NCBI RefSeq assembly: GCF_015706575.1
Contig: NW_024037069.1
Coordinates: 31,703,315-31,767,314 of the forward strand
Direction of reading: 5' to 3'
DNA: 64,000 bases
Source: Patiria miniata
Lineage: Eukaryota; Echinodermata; Asteroidea; Valvatida; Asterinidae
Shown: positions 10,528 through 21,144 of the stretch, piece by piece
How the letters are laid out: each line of letters opens with the position of its first letter
How positions within the stretch are numbered: position 1 is the first letter of the stretch
Made by a program: the position numbers and the translations under genes
The notes under the pieces: generated by a model
Told to the model about the DNA's origin: nothing
Databases searched by the model: none
What the model saw: the letters and a program-made list of their open reading frames with translations, nothing else

Positions 10528-13500
10528 ATGTCGCAGTTCGTGGCAATTGTGTCATTCTTTGCAACCTTCAGTGGTAAGTTTGCTCAAGTCGGTGAAATCG
10601 TCCCCTTTTTCGCCAAGACCCCTTGAAAATCTCCCCTTCTTGTAAAACTAGGAGTTTTGTATCGTTTGTCTCTTTATTTGGTCTTTTTTTCACGAGTTCA
10701 TGCAGAATCGGTTAACATTGACAAAAGTTTCAGCTCGTTTCCCTGCAAAATAGTTTCGCTCTTCTCCGCAGTCTGCATGGGCCATTCTTTTTAATCCAAT
10801 ATTTCCTTTTTTAAAATTAATTAAACTATTATTGCGTCTTCTCAATAGATGTCTCTTTTTGCAGGCAAGTAAAGTCATGGCCCTTATTTACGATTGGGTC
10901 ATTTTTGTCGAGTTCCCTGAATTGAGTTATTAATTGTTAACTGTTGATTCATTGATTGTTAACTATTGAATGGGATGGCGCCAGACTTTTTATGCAGGCA
11001 GAATGCAGCCTTATTTTAGTGTCATATTTTTTTTTTAATATGGCTTTAAACATTAGGGAACGTTTAATTAGAAATGTTAAATTATTCATTGAAGCAGACT
11101 GGAATTTATCAAACATTAACTTGTTTCCATTTACCTAACGTTCAAATCAATATGGCCGATTCGTGAATAAGGCCCATTCACCTTAGGCCTAAAACGCATG
11201 CCAACATTTCGCGTGATGTCATGTGAATTGTAAGTTAGATTTCACGGTGGGAAGCGTGGCTTCACTATGGCTTGCTTACACGCTTTGATGGCGGTCACAA
11301 TGCTGAAGGTTGCGGGTTTGTGTCTGCGCAATTTGTTTTCTTGAATTGTGTTTATCAAGTCCTACTGATTGGTAAAATAATTCCTATTTTTTGGCTGACT
11401 CATGGCTCCAAAGGATATTTTTTAAGGGAAATGAAGTCCGAGAACCACTCCGGTATACCAACAAATATATATGCACATTGTGGTCATTGGCTATACTTGG
11501 TTGCAGAAAAAAATATTGCGAGCGGGAGGGGCCGTTGCACAACGAAACGGAGCAAAGCCTCTGGCGGGCGGGGGGGGGGGGGCGTGCCCACAAAGCCCCC
11601 CTCAGGTTGCCTTCTTGTTACAGTTTTGGGAATGTATTCATATCAGCGGTCATTATAGTACAGGAAATCCTTGCGATTTTCAGAATGAACTGAATGTTGA
11701 AGTATTGAAGATTGCCAAGATTATCGGCCACTCAGTCATATCCGAATCTGTAGGTAATTTTACACTCTGATTATGAAACTTTGATATGCCAAGTTAAAAA
11801 AAAATGTGGTTTTCGACAATCTAAGCTTTTCTTGTCTCTGGATCGAGTGGTTTCAAAAGAAATATCTTACTCCTTAACCTAAATTTCTAGACAAAATTAT
11901 CACCTCCAAGAATATTGCAGTGAATGCTTTCTGTGTGCCTAATTCGATAGTTCTAGTATTCATGGACTGTGCGGAGAGCAAGGCGAGGGTTTGTTTCTTC
12001 GGTCAACCACCGGAGCTGGATGCTGCAGACATGCATCAGTGGATGGCACAGTTCATGGAGTTAGTATGGGAAAGATGCCCAAGACATTGCAGTGCATCTG
12101 GAGCATCAAATGATGATCATTTCGCCAAAGAAGGCATGTTATCACAAATTAAACTTTCATTGTAAAGAAAAACACGGATATTTTACGATCTTAATAAGAC
12201 AGCACGCCCTGAGAAGCAATCTTTTTTTTTTTTACAGAGCACATAATTTTTTTCCGGGGGGGGGGGGCACAACCTGATGAACCTTCTTGTTTTAGCGGGA
12301 ACGTTCCGTCCGATCGGCATTACAATTTTGTGGAGTTCTCTACTTTTATCATCGGTACAAAAATAAATTGTGGGATACCCATGGTCGTCATGGTAACCAA
12401 TTTAGATAAACAGCCTGAGTCGGATGTAGGCACTTTTTGATGGAACTTAATCATCCTTACTATAATTCCAGGAATATCTGTGTGTGTGTGTGCGGGGGGG
12501 GTTGTGGGTGTCTGTCTGTATGTCTGTTTGTACGTCGATTATCTCCAGAACCGGGCGCCGTATGAAATTGAAAATCAGCGTGTGTATTGCTCGGGATACC
12601 AGAATGTGCAGTGGCAAGTTTGAAGTGGTTTGGAACAGTGGTTCTCGAAAAAGCTGCAAACAAGCAATATTTTCTGAGGCCTAACGTGACAGTATAGCTT
12701 AGAACATAACACGCGCACTGCCGTTCTTTTCAATTGTTTACGTCATGTAAAGCTAAGGCACGCGTGCTCAATATGACGCAACAATGGAAAAAGGACGCGG
12801 GCACGCGCGCGTGCATTGTAGGGCGATACCATTGTCCAGATTGGGTGAATAGCACTGCATACCCTGTTTCCGTATGTTCACGTACGTGGTGGCTACACGG
12901 GCACATTATTGTGCAGTCGACTGCGCGACTGAGCAACCTTACTGCAGGGCGATACCATATTGTCAAGTAGGGGTAAATATCAGCGCCAGGGGATGACGAC
13001 ATTGTGTGCGTTTAACCTGCGAGTGTGCGTTCAACCTGTGGAAGCATCATTGAATAATGTGCGTTGTTTGCACGAACTGCAATTCTCAACTGCCCCTTCC
13101 GAACAGGCACGTTTTCGACTGGCCCTGCACTAGTCCTTCTTCAATATAAGACATGGGTTTTCCGGGACCACTAAATTTAAACTTCACATTTTCGCTACCT
13201 CTAAGCCCAAGTGCACCTTTTCGGAGTGAATGCTGTCTTTAGTGAAAGTGTTACCAAATGATGAGTTTTCATCCATGATTTTATGTTTATATTGACATCA
13301 GATAGTTGTCAGCGACTGGGTCTTGAAGACGGCACCATTCCTGATGAGCGTATCCGAGCATCAAGTGATATTGACTTTAATCCTGCCGCCATGGGACGAC
13401 TGAATGGCCCGTCGTATTGGAGCCCGTCATACTGGTAGGTACCTGCTTCCCTGGGTTCATTGCGAGGTTGGGTCTTAGTCCAAGACAGGATTTTGACTTT

Positions 13501-16500
13501 TCCGCCCTAATTCAGCCGGTCTCGATCCCTGACAAGCGCCGGCCCACCCCTGAGCTAGCTGAGGGACGTCATGCAAACTCTCATGATCTTGGAAACTTGA
13601 TTGGACCGTCGCATTGGAGTCCGCTATACTATAGGTCACTGCTCCCATGGGTTCATTGCGAGGTTGGGTTGGGTTAAGTCTAAAAAACTAGATTTGCCTT
13701 TTTTCCCCCTGTAGCCGGTCCCGATCCAAGTCTGGTTTCAATAGATTATGATTATTCCTGATGAAGCTTAGGTCAGGTAGCAGCTAGTAATACATTGTAT
13801 TACAACTATACGTCACTTGACTAAAACGGGAGGAAGGCCTCCTTTTCCCGAAAATGTCCGAAGTTTGCCAATTTCGTTTCGTCGACAATCGGATAGCGCC
13901 CGGGTATTGTTGAGACTAATACAGGTTTTATGAACTGCCTAATTGCTTATTGAAACTTAAAAAAATGAGTTGATAATTGATACTCACTGCTTGCATTTAG
14001 AAAACTTGAAATTCAACGACGATTTTGTGCACCAAGTATGCACTCGGATCGTTTACGAGGGGCGAACGTTTTGCTGTGTCATGTGCTATTTTGAATTTGA
14101 CGACCGTTACCGAGATTTGCCAAAACTCGGCGTGGTCTCCATTCGACGCCGCCTGCCCAACAGTGCTATTCGGGTGCCTAACTTTCGGATTTCAGGTCAA
14201 CATTAGTCAATGTTTTCTTACAGAAATTTCAAACTGCATGTGATGACTGTATGATAAATGAAGCAAGTGATTTTATTTAAAATTCGATCACAACATTAAA
14301 AGCTAAACGTGAAAAAGCGAGTTCGGTAACGAAGCCGAGCTTTAAAAAGGGCTGTCAGTGTCGTCATGTTTATGTTTTTAGACACGGAGGCTGCCTGACC
14401 TTTTAATATTACATCGACCCTCATCCGAAGTGGTGCATATTACTCTGACGTCAATGATTACGTCATCAGGTGTCAAATTACAAAGGATTTTATCTGAAAA
14501 AGTGACCAATTAATTTCACCTATAACTCTTAAACTCAAAATCAATGACGGTGGTATTCTGTTATCAGATAGACCATTAACTGCTAAACATTTTTTGTCGG
14601 GTACGTAAACTCGCTTGACCTTTACTTCCGGGTCTACCGGAAGGTCAAAGTTAGGTGAATTCAAAATGAAGACGTTAGCCCGAAATCAAAACAAAGCACA
14701 ATTTCTTCCGAACGGTTTACGGTATGATCACAAAACCTTGTGTGAACTTGTACCATGTTTCGAAAATGTTGTAAATTTTGTTACGGCATCATGACGTCAT
14801 CAGATATAACATTACAAGCGATTTATGGGCAAATTTTGACAAAATAGTTTGCGTAATATCTTTTGAACTTACTACAGTAACGTGTTCGTTTTTTCGTGAG
14901 GTAGTAGACTATGCCGTGAGAAACATTTCTTGTCCCCGGACACAAAACCGCTTGACCTGTACTTCCGGTGTAACCGGAAATGCAACAAAAACCTGATACA
15001 ATTTAAAAGCGGAAGCATTTTACTACAGACATATTTATTATGAAAGTGTAAAGTGAGGAATGCCTGGCAAAAAAACCAGTGTGATGACGTCATCATCTGA
15101 AAGGGCGCCCCCTAGCGGCACATAAAATATTGTTTTTTCTTTACTTTTAAGACCATAAGTTCAAATTTAACCAAAACGACCCTTGGCCTTGATATTCTTT
15201 AATTAACCACAGATAACTTGGCAAGGTTTCAAATTCATGACGTCATCAAACCGGAAGTTACTTCTATGAGAATTTGCCAACGATCATATTTGAAATTAAA
15301 AAAGAAATCCATCATTTGATCCATGTCGTATATCTTGGCCCTAAAAACGATACCATTACAACGTTCACCTTTTGCGTCCAAATACTGTGACGTCATCAAA
15401 CCAGAAGTTCGGTGTTATGAATATATACACTTATACTTTCCAAATGTTCATACGTTATTTAACTTCACAATGAACATCCACTCCGAACTAAATCAGTATT
15501 ACTTCCCGTTTTTTGACTTATGACGTTATCAAGCCAGAAATAGCTTGTATGTGTACATAGAATGTCTACTGAAATTTATCACACCGTTAAAGATGCATTT
15601 TTTAAACAAAATAATTGATTGTCCGGGAAAGGATTTAATTTATTGATCCTTTGTTCTTATATAAAACTTTAACTGGACAGTGTTTCATAAAATAGTTAAA
15701 TTTGCTTAACGTAGTGACGTAACAATAGAAATCTCCATGCACGCGCGACCGTTAGCACACACACGCCGTGTAATAGTGCTTAAGGTTAGCAAATTGTTCT
15801 GCTCTGCTAAGTACAAATCTTCTGCTAACTGTTAAACAGCGCCGTGAAATTGGGCCCAGGTCATTCGGAACATGAACGCGCGGGGCGCCCTTCGCTAGTC
15901 AATTACATAGATATAGAATAATAATATTCTTTATCTATAGTCAATTACGGGCAGAGTGGGCGTACGCGTAAAATCGCGCATCATCTACTGGTCGCTAAAA
16001 TGAAGACGTGGTATCATTAAAACGAGTAGCATGCTCGAACGCACCCGATCAGCCATGTTATCCCGAAGCAGCCTCGACTCCATGGGCGCGTGCGCATTCC
16101 TTACACTTGAGATCGCGCAAGGCATGATGGCGTAGCAAGATCTCGTACCCATGGGAACGAGGTTGATCCCGAATGTCCTTGGGTCATTGAAATACAAAAC
16201 TGGCTTATTGTCAGGTCAGGGAACAAGAATAGTCCCGATCCCTGACAAGCGCCGTTAAACCACCTCGGCGCTGGGGCGCTATCGACAAGATGATCAAATT
16301 CCGTCTTGGGAAGTTTGACACTCAGACCCTGAGAATGTCACGGGCATGTAGCTCTTTTCTTTGAGTAATCCTTCTGACTATACCGTCTACCACCGCTGCA
16401 TTTTGACGGCGTTTTGTATCAGACTGGCTGAATATGAGGAACGAAAAGACAATTTCAGCCTTGGACCAAAACTAAGCTTTTGCCACTTGAGCGGATCCTC

Positions 16501-17823
16501 ACCAACTAAACTAATTTTAGTAATAACGTTTCGCTACTACGTCAGCGTCGCTTTGTTGAGTGATTCTGTTAATTTCTCAATTTAGGGCCCGCATGTTATG
16601 AATAAACGCTATCATTATTATTTATTTATACATTATGTATACCATGAAAACAGAAAATATCTTCGAAACATTAATGGTGTAAAATCGGCTCCACTCGCGT
16701 GGTTTACATATCACGTGGTTACCAATGTATACGCAGTAATTTCACGGGGAAAACCCATTCTCATCACTTAATGTGCCCCCGTTTTTTTATGACGCTGATT
16801 TGTTTTTTGTTTGTTTTGTCTGGTGCTCATGATAGCCCGCCCTGTTGGATTGAGGTGGATCTCCTCCAAACGACTAGGGTTTCTGGCGTCATCACACAAG
16901 GAAATAAATTCCCCTGGATCTCATATCTTGTGACAGAGTTTCAGGTGTCCTACAAGCCTACACCTTCATCTAGCTACGAGTACATCAAGGAAACCAACGG
17001 TGATATCAAGGTATAGGCTTACAGTATATAAGTTCTTCACTAATTACGCGAATCATCTAATTGATATTGAGCTAGATCCAGTTTGATGTGAGTTTCGAAA
17101 AAATGAGATTAGTGTCTTAAAAAGAAATATGCACCACACGAGCTACTTGATTAACAACAATCCACCTCTAAATGCATGGCGAAGCCTGAAGTAATTCGGT
17201 CGTTTCACAAAATGCAGTGCGCCACCAAGAGTTTGCCAATGCATTGTGGGAGATGGTCGACAAATTTGCAGCGCGGGGTATTTGAAATTGTTAGTTTGCC
17301 CATGGAGGTAGAATTAGGTGGTTCGCCCGGCCAGTAGTTTCGTAAGCGTATGGTTCGAGTATCTGTTTGCCCTTTTCTTTTACTTTTTATCAATATGGTT
17401 TTTTTTTTGTAACACGGCAGAACGCTATGCCCCAATCTTTAACAAATTAGCTTATATAATAAGTTGTCTACTGGTACTCGTTAAAATGGGCCGTGTTTTG
17501 TCCACCGGGCCGTGTTTTTGTCCAACTTGAAAAGTGGACTCTCTATGGCAAACTCTTGGTGGCGCACTGCATCCCAAGCGGAATAGAAAAGTAACTTCAT
17601 CGTTCTTATCAGATTTTTTTTAAGCAGTTAATTTTCACAGCGTTTTCTAATTTGTTTCTCTTCTTTTTAGTTGTTTGATGGCGGGGATTTCATCTTTGCT
17701 TCTACCCCACACACTAATTACTTCAACCAGTCTATCATGGCGTCTACTGTACGCATTCACCCTACTGTATACCTCATTGAAAGTGCGCTTCGGTTTGAGT
17801 TGATTCAATGTCCAATGGATTAA
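10528..17823 (+). CDS. Small discoidin (F5/8 type C) domain protein, copy B
   Basis: Exons: 10528-10573 (ATG; MSQFVAIVSFFATFS, ends AGTG then GTAAGT), 11921-12133, 13302-13434, 16836-17010, 17671-17823 (TAA). Lengths 46, 213, 133, 175 and 153 sum to 720 bases, an open frame of 239 residues. Residues 1-30 are hydrophobic, suggesting a signal peptide or anchor. Residues 17-86 (with MDCAESKARVCFFGQPP and MHQWMAQFMELV) match no domain I know. Residues 87-239 are one F5/8C domain, a beta-barrel that usually binds sugars, lipids or matrix. The second exon lacks the GTAAGT donor of copy C; I used a GC donor (AAG then GCATGT), the only phase-1 site I saw before its stop, and copy D has the same. That splice is inferred. 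A secreted or surface role is inference; close homologues could be other discoidin-family lectins. Confidence 0.75.
11256..11335 (+). repeat. tRNA-like segment in first intron of copy B
   Basis: GCGTGGCTTCACTATGGCTT followed by AAGGTTGCGGGTTTGTGTC resembles the A and decayed B boxes of a tRNA-SINE head. It is conserved at 21840 and, inverted, near 47440. An old SINE is the likeliest origin. Confidence 0.3.
11624..11770 (+). CDS. Conserved 48-residue possible exon, unit B
   Basis: After a good acceptor (TTCTTGTTACAG) a frame of exactly 147 bases runs from FWECIHISGHYSTGNPCDF to VGNFTL and TGA. Units C (22203-22349) and D (47076-46930) have the same acceptor, the same length and an open frame. 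Its phase 0 start does not fit the phase 1 end of the 46-base first exon or the phase 1 start of the next exon, so it cannot simply sit between them. It may be a terminal exon of another transcript ending in an Asn-Phe-Thr sequon, or chance conservation in young duplicates. I recognise no domain. Confidence 0.35.
   Translation, partial: FWECIHISGHYSTGNPCDFQNELNVEVLKIAKIIGHSVISESVGNFTL
12455..13140 (-). repeat. GACA-tailed dispersed repeat, inverted in copy B intron
   Basis: Minus strand reads the same body as 4567-5331, with tail region TCCAGGAATATCTGTGTGTG on the + strand at its left end and CTAGTCCTTCTT beyond its right end. Unit D has it in the equivalent place (45325-46015), so it predates the B/D duplication. 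Confidence 0.55.
13595..13650 (+). pseudogene. Duplicated half-exon in copy B intron
   Basis: TTGGACCGTCGCATTGGAGTC then CTATAGGTCACTGCTCCC repeats the end of the discoidin exon 13302-13434; the donor has decayed to ATAGGT. Confidence 0.45.
13970..14206 (+). other. Open frame shared by units B and D, function unknown
   Basis: A 78-codon frame reading THCLHLENLKFNDDFV to RRRLPNSAIRVPNFRISGQH is also open in unit D (44272-44535, minus). About ten of the differences change residues, so selection for protein is not evident. It may be a fragment of a transposon gene or chance. Confidence 0.2.
14430..15560. repeat. TGACGTCAT / ACTTCCGG-ACCGGAAGT repeat block
   Basis: TGACGTCATCA recurs (near 14460, 14790, 15084, 15238, 15390) and ACTTCCGGTGTAACCGGAAA-type palindromes recur (14625, 14961), in loose units of about 150-300 bases. 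Fragments occur at 1-300 and 30400-30600. No gene. Confidence 0.5.
17198..17573. mobile_element. CACAATGC-type MITE in last intron of copy B
   Basis: GGTCGTTTCACAAAATGCAG at left and GGCAAACTCTTGGTGGCGCA at right are inverted ends. Present in the same intron of copy D (41621-41938), absent from A, C and E, so it marks B and D as closest relatives. Confidence 0.7.
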
Positions 17824-18019
17824 TTTCATGTGGATTGACATTTATTAACCTAAAAATGATCCCTGGTACACTGTTGTTTCTTTTCAAAACAAAATCGGAA
17901 AACGGACCATTTATCTTAGAGCATTTGTGCTTTTTGGAATGACTGTGAGAGATTGAAGCGATTTTGACGAGCTAGCATCCTTGAACATAAATATTGAAAT
18001 AAGGTGTATCCGCCAACAT

Positions 18020-18090
18020 GGGGCCTGATAGCCAAGTTTGCAGAGCACCGTTACGACTTTGCGGAGGTCGCATGTTAACCCTGCTCCTGT
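18020..18090 (+). repeat. Decayed tRNA-like SINE head, 3' flank of copy B
   Basis: GATAGCCAAGTTTGCAGAGC then GGAGGTCGCATGTTAACCC aligns with the better preserved A and B boxes at 52065-52130 in unit E. All units keep a version. Confidence 0.45.
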
Positions 18091-18779
18091 CAGCTTTCTC
18101 TGTTTAACTTTCTACTTATTTATATATGCACCTATAATCAATTTGCGCTTGCTGTTTATTCGACAATTAAAATTAAAAGTGCATAGTATAGCTTTTGGCG
18201 GATTGGTATAGATAGCGCTTGGTATATCCGTGTTGTTCATTTCGGAGTGTCTCGACGGAAAATTGTGATATCGCAGAGATTTGGTGAATTATTTAGTAAA
18301 TGTTTATATCTAAAAGTTTTACATTACAACTAATTCATGTTATCAATATCAAGCTTTACAAACATGCAGTAAATGAACATAGTTTTGATGCATTGTGGTT
18401 CACATCTTCATATAAGGATCGTATACACCTCAATTATTCTAAGGCTTTTTGAGGTTTACATTATGAGCTCTAGTTTGCGAATTACACGTTACTTCAACAA
18501 CTTTATCTTTAGCACACAAACACGACATCTTTGATAAAAACGTAATTGACAAAGACATAACTTTGTTGTTCCAAGATACTGAAATTTGTGTCCTTTGGAG
18601 ACATTTCTTTGTTCTCGCGTACTAAAGTTTTCGAGTTTGAAAGTACAGCTTCAAAATGCTCTTATTCCAACCAGAATTAATTTTTGGCTGAAAGTCGGAT
18701 ACAATCTTTTGTTCCCTATTGTGTGCATGTCTCCAGAGGGCACAGTGTATCAGATCCTGTACAGAGGTTACGTATAGTG

Positions 18780-19290
18780 GCTGTTTCACACACAAAAACA
18801 ACAACCAAAGTCACTAACCTTTAGGCTGCCGTATAAGGGCATTTATAAAGTGTTTTAATCTACATTTATGTGGTATTTTGCTTAGTGTGTTGTTTGAATA
18901 TTTATTTTGACTATTTAAAATGGTATATGAAATACGAGTAGAAAATATAATCTCTTTCCGGTTCAAAACACAAGTATTTTACATTAATTCTAAAAACAGT
19001 CTATAGCGAATATGTTTCTGAGAATTTCGAAACGTGCATTGAATAAACTGTCATGAAAGTAGACCCCTGTGAGTAATTTGATTCCACTGAAACCAACGGA
19101 AAGTACACTCCAGTGTTTGACGCAAACCGTGATGAAATATTCCAGTCTTTTCTCGGACAGCAAAATATCTGTTTTTCACTTTTGGTTGCTCAGCAACCGT
19201 GCCGTGTCTAATTTGCCATCAACCATCCATTCCTGTATTAATCCAACTTCCCTACATGTCATTCACCCCTGCCTGACTGTCGCATCCTTG
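18780..19290. other. Unit B 3' flank, nothing recognised
   Basis: Matches 38870-39300 inverted in unit D. No exon found. Confidence 0.4.
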
Positions 19291-19515
19291 AAGGAGTGGC
19301 ATTACTACGGGTGGGGGAGGGGGGCGGGGTGGGGGGGGGTACGCTTTCCCCAGCGGCTTTCCGTGACCCCAACCACACCGCCCCACCCCTACCTGGGTGC
19401 CCCTCCCCCACCATATATATATATATCACTTGCCTTCGGGTCCCCCCCCCTTTGAAAAATGTGCGCAGCCCCAGGCGCCCCCTCGGAATGTTATACCCTA
19501 GTTACGTCACTGCCT
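19290..19515. mobile_element. GTAACTAGGG-type G/C-rich MITE
   Basis: Right end CCCTAGTTACGTCACTGCC follows C runs, a TATATATA tract and CCTTCGGGTCCCC. The inverted counterpart in unit D is 38655-38860 (GTGACGTAACTAGGG). The left boundary is unclear. Confidence 0.45.
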
Positions 19516-20462
19516 GGAAGGCTTTCGTCTTCTGTTCCAAAATTGGGTTCATCCCGATCTGTGCCAGTGTCTGACGGTAACCGCCATTCCCTCTTTGCGA
19601 ACTCAATTTATCTCAAAAAAACAACATCAAGTACCACACTGCCGAGGTCGTTGGAATTCGGTCGTTTATTTTGCAAGCTTTAAGCAAATATGCAGTCGTT
19701 TAATTTCTCAAAGAGCTTTATTTCTGCAACTATAGACCATGTCCTCAAATAGAGCGATTAGTTTTGAGTGCTACCGCAATCCCATCAGTAAAAAAAGGCT
19801 CGCGTATCGTCGGGGTACATGGAGTAGTTTGGTTTTGTTGGTATAGATAGTCAAACTTAATCAGAGAAAGTTGGAGGTAACCAGCGTCCATTCTGCTGAT
19901 GAACGAAGCTACTGAGTCCATACCAGAATTGGTATTACGATCATACACAATTTCAATAACCATTACGCCATTTCTACCAGTATCCATTCATTAGGTTAAT
20001 GTGGCTTATCATCCATCGGGCACGCATCGAAGTAGCCAAACTAATGGCCAGTCCTTCAACTCTCGCATACAAATGAAGAGTTGGTTATTTTGTTGACATC
20101 TTCCAGGTTTGGTCTCAGTGGGTATCATTCACCTTAGATTGTAAGACCTAACTTTAAGCTTTCACTTCCAACTTGTCAATCGCATGAAGGAGGGGTTTAT
20201 TTCGCCGCGACATAAACTGAAAGGAGCTCCATGACTTCAATAATTATTCTGTTTCTTCTTTTTCTCTTTTTTTTCTTTCTAATTTCCTCTCAGTTCAAAG
20301 TATTCTTCATAAGGTCAGTTGTTTCCTAAACTGCAGCTTCCTTTGAAAGGCTGGATGAAGATGCTTACAAAGTCTCTTAATAATAAAATATTTTCATCCG
20401 CACGCGACGTCGTCCAAATTCAATGTTTTAAAAAAAAATCGCCTACAATCAAACATATACAG

Positions 20463-20845
20463 TACGGAAGTGTATTTAGGACATGACCAAAAAAAAAATC
20501 CCGGCCCTTTATTTCGCCTGGGCGGATTATTATTTCGCCCGGGTGGATTACTAATTTGCCCGGGCGAATTACTATGTCGCCCTGGCGGATTACTAATTCG
20601 CCTGGGCGAATTACTATGTCGCCCGGGCGGATTACTTTTTCGCATTAGTAAATCTGCCCTGGCGAATTAGTAATCCGCCCGGGCGGAATAGTAATCCGCC
20701 CGGGCGGAATAGTAATCACTCGGGCGGAATAGTAATCCGCCCGTGCCAAATGGTTATCCGCCCGGGCGAAATGGTAATCCGCCCGGGCGAAGTAGCGGGC
20801 TTAAAAAATATGTTCGGTCATGTCCTAAATACGCTTCCGTAGCCA
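20463..20845. mobile_element. MITE with 25-bp inverted ends carrying a 21-bp GCCCGGGC array
   Basis: Ends ACGGAAGTGTATTTAGGACA-TGACC and GGTCATGTCCTAAATACGCT-TCCGT are inverted. The interior (20510-20815) is about 15 units of 21 bases around CGCCCGGGCGGATTACTAAT, switching orientation near 20645, so the whole element folds into one long stem. Unit B lacks it. Confidence 0.75.
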
Positions 20846-21144
20846 GGCACTCAAACGTTGATTAGATTCTGGTTATTTTCCTGCAGTGTCGCAACCGATT
20901 TTATTTTTGGTGAAAAGCTCATTTTTTTAAAGTGACTTTGTCCGCCCAATTTATGCAATCCGTTAAAACCCCAGTGATGTAACATCGAAATGTCAGTACT
21001 CTTGCTCAACTCTCGTAGCAAGTTTCAGTCTGACGCGAACCTATGTCAACAGACTCAGCATTGTTTCTCGGTTGGTGTAGATGAGCACAGCCAACGAATT
21101 TTGTCCGCAAATTTAGTAGACCAGATTTGTGGAAGTGAATAATC

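Larger units (their letters stand above)
9240..19700 (+). repeat. Duplicated gene unit B
   Basis: From GATAGTCGAACTTAATCAGA to the discoidin gene 3' flank this 10.5-kb block matches unit C (from 19845) head to tail and unit D (38560-49460) inverted. Inner insertions differ between units, which lets their order in time be read. Confidence 0.75.

Noticed and set aside
11256-11335. Coding exon between the start exon and the next exon in copy B
   Set aside because: The candidate frame has no acceptor in phase and resembles a decayed tRNA-SINE head.
20510-20815. Possible CRISPR array
   Set aside because: Units are contiguous and palindromic with no unique spacers, and the genome is eukaryotic.
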